DNA from: Microbispora hainanensis
GTDB taxonomy: Bacteria; Actinomycetota; Actinomycetes; Streptosporangiales; Streptosporangiaceae
Assembly (NCBI RefSeq): GCF_006874475.1
Contig: NZ_VIRM01000012.1
Location: 62,001-126,000, forward strand
DNA: 64,000 bases
Reading direction: 5' to 3'
Both the position numbers and the translations under genes were made by a program. Below are positions 55,252 through 63,325 of the stretch, piece after piece (position 1 is the first letter of the stretch; each line of letters opens with the position of its first letter). Below the pieces are notes generated by a model. It saw only the letters and a program-made list of their open reading frames with translations. It was not told the DNA's origin and searched no databases.

Positions 55252-57177
55252 GTGAACCAGGAGAGGGCGCGCCGCCACGGGAGGTGGCGGTTGCCGTCCG
55301 GTGTGTACAACCCGGTCGTGTCGGCCGACGGCCGGCGATGGCGGGACTACGAGCAGGCCGCCGAGGCGCCTGCTCCCTCGCTGGAGGACCGGCGCCTGGA
55401 GGTACGGCTGGCGGCGCTGCCGCTGGGCGTGGACACCGTGACCTTGCCGGTGGTGCCGGCCGCGAGGAACGGCGAGAACGGGGGACGCGGAGGCCACGGG
55501 CTGGGAACGCCGGCCGGGCGGCGCGCGGGGTCGTCAGACCCCCGGGAGGCCGTCCCCGCCGTGACGCCCGGCGGAGCCGAGGCCACCCGGAGCACCGGAG
55601 ACCAGGAAGACGCCGGGGATGCCGGGGATGCCGGTGGCTTCGAGGACGCCGATGGGGAGGCTGCCCGCGACACGGCGGACGAGGCGGCGCCCCAGGAGAG
55701 CGCCGAGGAGAGTGGCGAGGAGAACGCCGAGGAGGCTGCTCAACTGACCGCCACAGCACCTGAGGGCGCGTCGTCGATCCTCGAAGAGTCGAGCGCGGCG
55801 GCCTCCGGGGCAACAGGGTCCGAGGCGGCAGGGTGCGAGGCGGCAGGGTCTGAGGCTGCAGGGTGCGAGGCGGCAGGGTCTGAGGCGGCACAGTCCGGCG
55901 CGGAACCTTCCGGCTTGGGGGAGCCGGACGTGGGGGCGCTCGGAGTCGGGGTGCCCGGTCTGGGGACGCTCGGCGTGGGGGAACCCGGCGTGGAGGAGTC
56001 CGGGGCCGGGGAGCCCGGCTCGCACGACTCCGGCGATCTCACTCACATGGTGGAGCGCCTGACGGCCGCAACCGAGGCGGACGACACCGACACCGACATC
56101 GACGCCGGCCTCGACGCCGAGGGCGAGTACGAGGGCGACGCCGAGGAATCGGCCGAGCCCCAGGATTCCCTGGAAAGCAGGGACCACGTGGAGACGGCGG
56201 CCGCAGGCACGCAGGACGGTGCGGCGGAACAGGACCGTGCGGCGGAACAGGACCGTGGGGGGGAACAGGACGATGCGGCGGAAGACGAGGTCACGACGGC
56301 CATGACGGCCGAGACGACCCGGACGGCCGCGACGGCCCTGACGACCGTAACGACCGACGAGAGCGATCGGCCGGGCGAGCCGATGCCCGAGACGGGACAC
56401 GACGCCGCAGCCCCGGCCCGACAGGACGAGTGGCTCGTCGAGACCGCACCCGCGCCGACACTTCCCGCGCAGCCGGACATGGGCGCCGACGACGGTCCGG
56501 AGACGGGCGACCTCGATGACGCGGACGACTTCTGGTCGGCCGTGCTGCACGACGAGACCGAGCGCGACTGGCTCGACAGCCCGGGCCGCCCGCGACGGCT
56601 GGAGGAGACCCGCCCGTACGGCAGGCCCGGCGGCCTGGCCGAGGCGGACCCGGGCGGCCAGGTGAGCCTCGTGCAGGCGGTGAGCGGGCGCTTCCCGGAC
56701 CCGCGGGGCACCTGGATCCGCCTGATCAACGCCGAAGGCCCGACGGAGGACGCGTTCAGGTCCAACAACGCGGTCGACTGCGCGCTGTCGGTCATGTCCA
56801 CCTGGCATGGCGAGCCCGTCGTGGCGGCGCGCAGGCAGCCGGAGTACGACGGGTCGGGACGCCCCCTGCTGACCGGGGAGACCGGGGGTGTCGCCCGCGC
56901 CGAGGAGTGGCTCGGGCACCGCTTCGAATACGTGGGCCACGGCCGCCGGGCGTACGTGGCGATCGCGCAGCGGCTGATCTTCGGTGGTCACGGTGCCGCC
57001 GCCGTCCTTATCACCCGATGGGCCGGGGGAGGCAGCCACGCGTGGAACGCCGTCAACTGCCGGGGCGAGGTCCTGTGGATCGACGCCCAGCGGGGCCACA
57101 TGGCCGTGGAACCGCCGTACGAGGATGTGACGGGGGTCTTCGCGGTGGTGATCGACCGTCAGGGCCGCCGCCTGTGA
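55252..57177 (+). CDS. Long acidic protein with C-terminal papain-like toxin/deamidase (Tox-PL) domain
   Basis: About 641 residues. A short basic N-terminal domain (RWRLPSGVYNPVVSADGRRW) is followed by 350 residues of acidic, repetitive, disordered sequence, then a C-terminal papain-fold domain of the toxin-glutamine-deamidase type: Cys510 (NNAVDCALSVMSTWHGEPVV), His596 (GGGSHAWNAVNCRGEV) and Asp611 (LWIDAQRG), with conserved spacing. Such domains end polymorphic toxins but also occur in stand-alone actinomycete proteins. There is no signal peptide or secretion domain and no immunity gene next door. GTG 55252 follows GAGGAGGGGGG; ATG 55225 is the alternative. Confidence 0.78.
   Translation: MNQERARRHGRWRLPSGVYNPVVSADGRRWRDYEQAAEAPAPSLEDRRLEVRLAALPLGVDTVTLPVVPAARNGENGGRGGHGLGTPAGRRAGSSDPREAVPAVTPGGAEATRSTGDQEDAGDAGDAGGFEDADGEAARDTADEAAPQESAEESGEENAEEAAQLTATAPEGASSILEESSAAASGATGSEAAGCEAAGSEAAGCEAAGSEAAQSGAEPSGLGEPDVGALGVGVPGLGTLGVGEPGVEESGAGEPGSHDSGDLTHMVERLTAATEADDTDTDIDAGLDAEGEYEGDAEESAEPQDSLESRDHVETAAAGTQDGAAEQDRAAEQDRGGEQDDAAEDEVTTAMTAETTRTAATALTTVTTDESDRPGEPMPETGHDAAAPARQDEWLVETAPAPTLPAQPDMGADDGPETGDLDDADDFWSAVLHDETERDWLDSPGRPRRLEETRPYGRPGGLAEADPGGQVSLVQAVSGRFPDPRGTWIRLINAEGPTEDAFRSNNAVDCALSVMSTWHGEPVVAARRQPEYDGSGRPLLTGETGGVARAEEWLGHRFEYVGHGRRAYVAIAQRLIFGGHGAAAVLITRWAGGGSHAWNAVNCRGEVLWIDAQRGHMAVEPPYEDVTGVFAVVIDRQGRRL
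55816..55890. repeat. 15-base tandem repeat, 5 copies, in the Tox-PL-like gene
   Basis: Five units of GGGTCTGAGGCGGCA type (55816-55890) encode alternating Gly-Ser-Glu-Ala-Ala and Gly-Cys-Glu-Ala-Ala. Frame preserved. Confidence 0.9.
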
Positions 57178-57234
57178 CCGCCCTGCCGACGCCTACGGCC
57201 CGTGCGGCGAGCACGGGCCCGGCGGCGACGATGG

Positions 57235-58191
57235 TCAGTGACGGCCGTGGAGCGCGTCGTCCGCGTCGAGCCGTTCGAGGAAGCCGAGGACCCGGGCGGC
57301 GACCCGCTCGGGGAACTCGCCGTTGAGGGCGTGGGAGGCGTCCGGCCACAGCTCGACGACGCCGTGGGCGAGCAGCCGGCGGGCGCGTTCCGCGGCCCTG
57401 CCCGGATTGTGGATGATGCTGCGCCCGGCGATCACGGTGAGGGCCGGTACGCCGACCGCGGCGACCTCCTCGTCCGAGGGGTACGTCGGCGGAGGGAGGA
57501 AGGCGGCGAAGTCCCGCATCCCAGCGGAGATCAGGGCGGCGACCGGCTCGTCTTCGGAGACGTCGGCACCGCCGGAAATCCAGCGCAGCAGTCGCCTGCG
57601 CCACGGCTCGGGGAGCGGCCCCACCGCTCCCAGCGAGACGGCCACCGCCTTCCAGGTGATCCGGCCGAACAGGCAGGCGGGGTCGAGCAGGCTCAGGGAG
57701 GCGACCTTCTCCGGGGCGTGCAGGGCGAGCCGGAAGGCGGTCCACCCGCCGATCGACACTCCCAGCAGGTGCGTACGGTCGAGGCCGAGCCCGGTCAGGA
57801 GTTCCGCGAGCCACACGCCGTGGTCGGCCGCGCTCGCGAACGGTCTGCTCTGCACCGAGAGGCCGGGCTCGCCGAGCAGGTCGATCGCGTAGACGACGCG
57901 GCCGGAGGCGCGGAGGCCGGCGAGGTTCGGCGCCCACATCGGGGTGGACGCGGTGCGTCCCGGCAGCAGGAGGAGCGGCGTTCGGGTGTCGGCGCCGTCC
58001 GCGCCGAAGCGGTAGGCGCGGACCATGCCGAAGCCGGTCGGCACGTCCTGGAATCCGTCGTAAGGCGGAAGGACGGCCATGGCCCGGTCGTAGGTCCGCC
58101 GGTAGCGCGCGTAGGCCGGCGCGTCCCGGAAGTGCCCGAGGCGGCGCCGACGGAACTGCGCTCCGATGTTGGGCCGCACGACCTCGTCCAC
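57235..58191 (-). CDS. Alpha/beta hydrolase
   Basis: A 318-residue hydrolase. The N-terminal 65 residues (YARYRRTYDRAMAVLPPYDG) precede the fold; LLLLPGRTASTPMWAPNLAG is the oxyanion strand, LLGVSIGGWTAFRLAL the nucleophile elbow, VIAGRSIIHNPGRAAERA and WPDASHALNGEFPE carry the late acid and histidine. GTG 58191 has CGGAGGATCC eight bases upstream on the minus strand. It is divergent from the TetR gene, with a palindrome in the 86-base gap, so repression by that regulator is likely. The substrate is unknown. Confidence 0.9.
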   Translation of the reverse strand: MDEVVRPNIGAQFRRRRLGHFRDAPAYARYRRTYDRAMAVLPPYDGFQDVPTGFGMVRAYRFGADGADTRTPLLLLPGRTASTPMWAPNLAGLRASGRVVYAIDLLGEPGLSVQSRPFASAADHGVWLAELLTGLGLDRTHLLGVSIGGWTAFRLALHAPEKVASLSLLDPACLFGRITWKAVAVSLGAVGPLPEPWRRRLLRWISGGADVSEDEPVAALISAGMRDFAAFLPPPTYPSDEEVAAVGVPALTVIAGRSIIHNPGRAAERARRLLAHGVVELWPDASHALNGEFPERVAARVLGFLERLDADDALHGRH

Positions 58192-58221
58192 GTACGGATC
58201 CTCCGTTCGCCATTGGCGGTA

Positions 58222-58254
58222 CGATCGTATTGCATCAGTATCACAATACATTCG
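58222..58254. promoter_or_regulatory. Operator-like inverted repeats between hydrolase and tetR genes
   Basis: CGATCGTATTG (58222-58232) pairs with CAATACATTCG (58244-58254) with two mismatches around 11 bases. A separate perfect palindrome TACGATCGTA overlaps at 58220-58229. The element fills the centre of the gap between the divergent starts, where a TetR dimer would repress both. Confidence 0.7.
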
Positions 58255-58277
58255 TATCGCGAAAGAGGGGGCGAGCC

Positions 58278-58901
58278 GTGCCGAAGCAGGTCGACCACGC
58301 GGCTCGGCGGGAGGAGATCGCCCAGGCCGCGCTGCGGCTGTGCGCGCGAGACGGCCTGGCCGGAGTGACCATAGGGCAGGTGGCACAGGAGGCCGGCGTC
58401 TCCAAGGGGCTCGTGCAGCACTACTTCGCAGGGAAGGCCGATCTGCTGCGCGCCAGTGCCCAGGTCCTGAGGGGAGAGATCGAGCGCCAGGTTCGCGATG
58501 CCGTCCGGGACGCTCGCGGCCCTGCGGAAACCCTGCGGTGCGTGCTGCTCGCGATCGTCGAACTGGGCGCGACCGCCGTGGTCCCGCTGCTCGCCGGGCA
58601 CGCGTTCGTGAGCATGGCCGTCGCCGACCCGGAGATCCGCGCCCTCTATCGCGCCGGCGGCGACGGCGTCCATCGCGAGATCGCCGCGCTCGTGGCGGCC
58701 TCCGGCCCGGCAGGGGATGTCGATCCCGGCGCGGAGGCCCACGCACTGCTCGGTCTCGCGCGTGGCCTCGCCGACGGGGTGCTGCTCGGGGAACTCGGCG
58801 TCGACGACGCGACCGCGATCGTCGACCATCACCTCCGCCGGATCCTGCCTGGGGCCCTGACCCGCTCCGGCGATCCCTCCCCGCCGGGGGTCTCCGGCTG
58901 A
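58278..58901 (+). CDS. TetR family regulator (BetI-like), probable repressor of the hydrolase gene
   Basis: A 207-residue regulator with the helix-turn-helix ARREEIAQAALRLCARDGLA, GVTIGQVAQEAGVSKGLVQH, YFAGKADLLRA; the C-terminal domain resembles the BetI-type (TetR_C_6) ligand domain. GTG 58278 follows GAGGGGGCGA. It is divergent from the alpha/beta hydrolase gene and shares the palindromic gap. Its stop codon is followed by a long 7-base repeat array. Confidence 0.9.
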   Translation: MPKQVDHAARREEIAQAALRLCARDGLAGVTIGQVAQEAGVSKGLVQHYFAGKADLLRASAQVLRGEIERQVRDAVRDARGPAETLRCVLLAIVELGATAVVPLLAGHAFVSMAVADPEIRALYRAGGDGVHREIAALVAASGPAGDVDPGAEAHALLGLARGLADGVLLGELGVDDATAIVDHHLRRILPGALTRSGDPSPPGVSG

Positions 58902-58906
58902 CGATC

Positions 58907-59011
58907 GTCGGGCGCCGGGCGTCGGGCGTCGGGCGTCGGGCGTCGGGCGTCGGGCGTCGGGCGTCGGGCGTCGGGCGCCGGGCGTCGGGCGTCGGGCGCC
59001 GGGCGTCGCGC
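58907..59011. repeat. 7-base tandem array, about 15 copies
   Basis: Units GTCGGGC, with GCCGGGC variants at 58914, 58977 and 58998, run without a break from 58907 to 59011, starting five bases after the TetR stop codon. The longest simple repeat in the window and a likely variable-number locus. Confidence 0.93.
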
Positions 59012-59040
59012 GGCCGGAGGCGGCGGGTGTGCCCGGCCCC

Positions 59041-59091
59041 GCTCGCCCGGGTCACGCGCTCGCTCGGGTCACGCGCTCGCCCGGGTCACCC
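59041..59091. repeat. 17-base tandem repeat, 3 copies
   Basis: GCTCGCCCGGGTCACGC and near-copies at 59041, 59058 and 59075, just beyond the 7-base array in the same convergent gap. Confidence 0.85.
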
Positions 59092-59127
59092 GCGCGCGCG
59101 GGCGGCCCGGGCGACCGCCGTACCGGG

Positions 59128-59160
59128 CCGTGCCGGCCGTACTGGGCCGGTCCGGCACGG
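59128..59160. terminator. Hairpin before the ABC permease stop
   Basis: CCGTGCCGG (59128-59136) and CCGGCACGG (59152-59160) form a 9-base stem between the converging TetR and ABC permease genes. Confidence 0.5.
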
Positions 59161-59192
59161 CACGGCACCGGCGAGCAGCGGACGAGTGGCGG

Positions 59193-61682
59193 TCAGGAGG
59201 CGGCCAGCGCTCCGACGACCGAGGCCCGCGCGGCACGGCGGGCGGGCAGCAGCGCGGCGAGCACTCCGGCCAGGCCCGAGGCGGCGATGAAGAGCAGGAT
59301 CTGCCCGATAGGCAGCTCGAAGGAGACGTCCGCCGTGAACGTCGCCGTCGCCGCCCAGCCGTACGCGATGCCGAGCACGACGCCGACGATCGCACCCACC
59401 AGGCCGAGGATCAGCGCCTCGACCGAGAGCATGCCCCGCAGCTGCGGCCGGGTCAGGCCGAGGGCGCGCAGCAGCGCGGACTCGCGGGTGCGCTCGTGGA
59501 CCGAGAGCGACAGCGTGTTCGCGATGCCGAGCAGTGAGATCACGATCGCCAGGGCCAGAAGCCCGGTCACGACCTTGAGGATCGAGTCGAGCGCCTCGTC
59601 GAACTGGCCGCGGATCTCGGTGGTGCTGCCGACCTTGACCGCCGGGTAGGCCGCCGTCACGTCGTCCACGATCTTGCGGGCCCGCTCGGGGTCCACCCCG
59701 TCCGCGGCGTTCACGAGGACCTGCGCGTCGCCCACCCTGCCGAAGTGCCGCTCGAAACTCTGCTCGGCCATGGTAATCGACGGCAGCATCGACGCGTCGG
59801 ACTTCAGCACGGCCACGAGCTTGAGCGGGGTGCTCTTTCCTCGCGACACGACCGTCACGGTGTCGCCGACCTTGGCGCCCAGGTCCCGGGCCACCTCGTC
59901 GGCCACCGCGACGTCGCCCGCGCCGAAGCCGTCCATGGTGCCGGACGACGCCTCCGGCTCGATGGCGGTGCCGAGAGCCGACTGGGTGACCGTGCCCACC
60001 TTGTAGTCGCGGCCGTTCACCTTGGCCTTCTCCCCGCGGAACTCGGTCACCGCCGCCAGGTCACGGCTCGCACGCAGCGTGTCGGCGATCGAGCGGGGGA
60101 TCGTGCCCGTTTGTGAGGACAGGATGTAGTCGGCGGGGAACTGCTGGTCGAGCCGGCCGCTCACGGTGGTCCGCATCGTGGAGGTCAGGACCGCCATGAA
60201 CGTCATCAGCGTCACGCCGACGGTCAGGGCCACCGTCGTGGTCGCCGCCCGCTTGGGGTTGCGCCGCGCGTTGTCCACGGCGAGCCGTCCCGGCACGCCG
60301 AACAGCCGCGCCGGCAGCCAGCCGGCCAGCCCGCTCAGCGGCCGTACGATCACCGGGCCGAGGATGAGCACCGCGAAGAACACGAGCACGCCGCCCGCCA
60401 TGACCGTCAGCAACGCCGCCTGGCTCGGCCCCTGCAGCACACCCGCCGCGGTGAGGCCGACCCCGGCCAGCACGAACAGGGCGGAGGCGACCATCCGGAC
60501 GACCCCGGTGCGGAACGTGTGCTCCTCGACCTGCGTGCGCAGCGCCGCGACCGGCGGCACGCGAGTGGCCTGCCGCGCCGGGAGCAGGGCGGCGGCCATC
60601 GTCACGACGGTGCCGGTGCACATGCCGACCACGATCGTCAGCGGAGACAGGCTCACGGTGCCCGTGGGGACGTCGGTCCCGGTGGCCCGCAGCACGGCGA
60701 CCGCGGCCGCCCCGAGGCCGAGGCCCGTCAGCAGGCCGAGCACCGACGACACCAGGCCGACCACGGCCGACTCCAGCACGATCGAGCCGAAGACCTGCCG
60801 TTTGGTCGCGCCGATGCAGCGCAGCAGCGCCATCTCGCGCATCCGCTGCGCGACCAGGATGTTGAAGGTGTTGTAGATGACGAGCGCGGCGACGAGCAGC
60901 GCGACCGCGCCGAACAGCAGCAGGCCCAGCCGGAGGAAGGACGTGTCCATGTGGTTGCGCTGGGCCACCTCGTCGGCGCGTTCCCGCCCGGTGACGACCT
61001 TCGCGTCGCCCACGGCCGCCGCGACGGCCGCACGGAGGCTCTCCGGGGAGGGGCCCGAGGAGAGAACGTCGATCTCGGTGAAGCCCTTGGCGCCGGTGAC
61101 GCGCCGTGCCGCGCCGGGAGTGAACGCGACCGCGCCCCGGTAGGCGAGCTCCTGGTCGAGGCCCACGTCGAAGATGCCGACGAGGCGGAACTCCTGTCGC
61201 TCGCCGGCCTGGTCGAGCACCGCGACGGTGGCTCCGGGCGCGAACCCCTGGGTCTTGGCGGTGTTCTCGTCGAGCACCGCCTCGTCCGCGGCGGAGGGGG
61301 CCCTGCCCGAGGTGATCTTGATGCGGCTCGCCGGGATCGACACCCCGACGGTGGGGTAGTCCCCCACGACCTTGCCGTCCTTGCCGATGAGCGGCGCGTC
61401 CCCGGACACCATGGGCTGCGCGTCCTTGACGCCCCGCACCGCCTTGATGGCCGCGAGCGCGCTCTCCGGCAGATTCCGGTCGGGCTCGGCGCCGTCCTTG
61501 GGCGTCACCACCACGTCCACCTTGCCGGCGTCCGCGGCGAACGACTGGGCGAACCCGGCGTCGATGGTGTCGGTGAGCACGAACGTGCCCGCGATGAAAC
61601 CGACCCCGAGCACGATCGCGAGGGAGGTGAGCACCAGGCGCAGGCGGTGCGCCAGGAGCCCGGCGAGGGTGGTCCGGAACAC
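59193..61682 (-). CDS. FtsX-like ABC transporter permease (MacB type, duplicated)
   Basis: An 829-residue membrane protein with an N-terminal helix (LRLVLTSLAIVLGVGFIAGT), a large outer MacB_PCD-like domain, a first FtsX unit of three helices near residues 260-380 (RMREMALLRCIGATKRQVFG), a central membrane pair, a second outer domain and a second FtsX unit near 700-820 (ESALLRALGLTRPQLRGMLS). The ATPase gene ends three bases upstream of its start, forming an operon. This class works as a mechanotransmission exporter or cell-envelope signalling complex; substrate unknown, often regulated by the adjacent two-component system in actinomycetes. Confidence 0.94.
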   Translation of the reverse strand: MFRTTLAGLLAHRLRLVLTSLAIVLGVGFIAGTFVLTDTIDAGFAQSFAADAGKVDVVVTPKDGAEPDRNLPESALAAIKAVRGVKDAQPMVSGDAPLIGKDGKVVGDYPTVGVSIPASRIKITSGRAPSAADEAVLDENTAKTQGFAPGATVAVLDQAGERQEFRLVGIFDVGLDQELAYRGAVAFTPGAARRVTGAKGFTEIDVLSSGPSPESLRAAVAAAVGDAKVVTGRERADEVAQRNHMDTSFLRLGLLLFGAVALLVAALVIYNTFNILVAQRMREMALLRCIGATKRQVFGSIVLESAVVGLVSSVLGLLTGLGLGAAAVAVLRATGTDVPTGTVSLSPLTIVVGMCTGTVVTMAAALLPARQATRVPPVAALRTQVEEHTFRTGVVRMVASALFVLAGVGLTAAGVLQGPSQAALLTVMAGGVLVFFAVLILGPVIVRPLSGLAGWLPARLFGVPGRLAVDNARRNPKRAATTTVALTVGVTLMTFMAVLTSTMRTTVSGRLDQQFPADYILSSQTGTIPRSIADTLRASRDLAAVTEFRGEKAKVNGRDYKVGTVTQSALGTAIEPEASSGTMDGFGAGDVAVADEVARDLGAKVGDTVTVVSRGKSTPLKLVAVLKSDASMLPSITMAEQSFERHFGRVGDAQVLVNAADGVDPERARKIVDDVTAAYPAVKVGSTTEIRGQFDEALDSILKVVTGLLALAIVISLLGIANTLSLSVHERTRESALLRALGLTRPQLRGMLSVEALILGLVGAIVGVVLGIAYGWAATATFTADVSFELPIGQILLFIAASGLAGVLAALLPARRAARASVVGALAAS

Positions 61683-61685
61683 GGC

Positions 61686-62429
61686 TCAGGCCTCCAGCGC
61701 CATCAGCGTGTCGAGCACGGTCTGCGGCGTCGGCCGATCGACCTCGCTCACCAGCAGCCCGTCACGCAGGAAGACCACCCGGTCGGCGTACGACGCCGCC
61801 ACCGGGTCGTGGGTCACCATCACGATCGTCTGCCCGAGTTCGCGTACGGACCTGCGCAGGAACGCCAGCACCTCGGCGCCGCTGCGCGAGTCGAGGTTGC
61901 CGGTCGGCTCGTCGGCGAAGATCACCTGGGGCTTGCTGATGAGCGCCCGCGCCACCGCGACGCGCTGCTGCTGGCCGCCCGACAGCTCGTTGGGCTTGTG
62001 CCTGAGCCGGTCCCGCAGGCTGACCGTCTCGATCACGCGGTCGAACAACGCCTGGTCGGCCTGGCGGCCCGCGATCTCCAGGGGGAGCCGGATGTTCTGC
62101 TCGGCCGTCAGCGTCGGCAGCAGATTGAACGCCTGGAAGATGAACCCCACGCGCTCGCGCCGCAGAAGCGTGAGCTGCTTGTCGTTCAGGCCGGTGATCT
62201 CGACGTCGCCGATGCTCACCCGCCCGTCCGTCACCGTGTCCAATCCGGCCAGGCAGTGCATCAAGGTGGACTTGCCGGAGCCGGACGGCCCCATGATCGC
62301 GGTGAACGCCTCCGCGGCGAACCCGACGTCGATGCCGCGCAGCGCGTGCACCGCCGCGTCGCCCTCGCCGTAAACCTTTGTCAGTCCACGCGCGACGACC
62401 GCGGTGCGGACCTGGGTTGTTGTGGTCAT
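61686..62429 (-). CDS. MacB/LolD-type ABC transporter ATPase
   Basis: A 247-residue ATPase with Walker A GPSGSGKST, Q-loop FIFQAFNLLP, signature LSGGQQQRVAVARAL, Walker B VIFADEPTGNLDS and H-loop MVTHDPVAA. The LDxxxG and ADEPTGNLD forms are specific for the MacB/LolD/FtsE branch. ATG 62429. It pairs with the FtsX-like permease downstream, with three bases between the genes. Confidence 0.96.
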   Translation of the reverse strand: MTTTTQVRTAVVARGLTKVYGEGDAAVHALRGIDVGFAAEAFTAIMGPSGSGKSTLMHCLAGLDTVTDGRVSIGDVEITGLNDKQLTLLRRERVGFIFQAFNLLPTLTAEQNIRLPLEIAGRQADQALFDRVIETVSLRDRLRHKPNELSGGQQQRVAVARALISKPQVIFADEPTGNLDSRSGAEVLAFLRRSVRELGQTIVMVTHDPVAASYADRVVFLRDGLLVSEVDRPTPQTVLDTLMALEA

Positions 62430-62542
62430 GCGGCCACGCTATGGCCGTGATCAGGGCGTTTCCTCGGCCTCGCGGACGTTCTCGGCGTGCGGCCCCGGGA
62501 CGGGCCCGCTGGGACGTGTGCGACTACTGAGGTAGTCCGGTC

Positions 62543-63208
62543 TCAGCCCCGCGGATGATCGGGGGAGACCACGCCCGTCTCATACGCGTGGACGACCACC
62601 TGGGCCCGGTCGCGCAGCCCCAGCTTGGCCAGGATGCGGCCGAGATGCGTCTTCACGGTCGCCTCCGCGAGATGCAGCCGCGCCGCGATCTCGGAGTTCG
62701 ACAGGCCGCGGGCCACGTGCACCATCACCTCCCGCTCCCGGGCCGTCAGCACGCCCGCGTCCGCCCGCCGCGCGTCCCCCTCCGGCAGGAGCACGGCGAA
62801 GCGGTCGAGCAGACGGCGTGTCGTGCTGGGCGCGACCACCGCGTCACCGGAGTGCACCGACCGGATCGCGCTGATCAGCTCGGCCGGCGGCACGTCCTTC
62901 AGCAGGAACCCCGCCGCCCCCGCCTTGATCGCGGCGAACGCGTACTCGTCGAGGTCGAACGTCGTGAGGATCAGCACCTTGGGGCCGTCGGGCGCCGCGC
63001 AGATCACGCGGGCCGCCTCCACCCCGTCCATCCGGGGCATGCGGACGTCCATGAGCACCACGTCCGCCTCGACGGCGCGCAGCGCCTCGACGGCCGCCAG
63101 CCCGTCCGCCGCCTCGCCCACGACCTCGATGTCCGGCTGCGCCCCGAGGACCATCCGGAACCCGGTCCGCACCAGTTCCTGGTCGTCGACCAGCATGACG
63201 CGTATCAC
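62543..63208 (-). CDS. NarL/LuxR-type response regulator
   Basis: A 221-residue regulator. Receiver domain with Asp8-Asp9, phospho-acceptor Asp54 (VVLMDVRMPRMDG), Thr in LILTTFDLDEY and Lys in GFLLKDVPP; C-terminal LuxR helix-turn-helix (LTAREREVMVHVARGLSNSE, IAARLHLAEATVKTHLGRIL). GTG 63208 follows GGAGCGG. It lies 117 bases downstream of the kinase gene on the same strand and 113 bases upstream of the ABC ATPase gene, so it probably controls that transporter. Confidence 0.95.
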   Translation of the reverse strand: MIRVMLVDDQELVRTGFRMVLGAQPDIEVVGEAADGLAAVEALRAVEADVVLMDVRMPRMDGVEAARVICAAPDGPKVLILTTFDLDEYAFAAIKAGAAGFLLKDVPPAELISAIRSVHSGDAVVAPSTTRRLLDRFAVLLPEGDARRADAGVLTAREREVMVHVARGLSNSEIAARLHLAEATVKTHLGRILAKLGLRDRAQVVVHAYETGVVSPDHPRG

Positions 63209-63325
63209 TGCCGCCGCTCCGTTCCGCTCGTCATCGCCGCGATCCCCGCAACCGTACGCGGCCGGAGACGGCCGGGTCACCACGGTCCGGGGCCGGCCGG
63301 CCGCTCCGGTCGGGGGACGGCCGGG

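Noticed and set aside
58907-59011. Regular short array resembling a CRISPR
   Set aside because: The units are 7 bases with no spacers and there are no cas genes; it is a simple tandem repeat.
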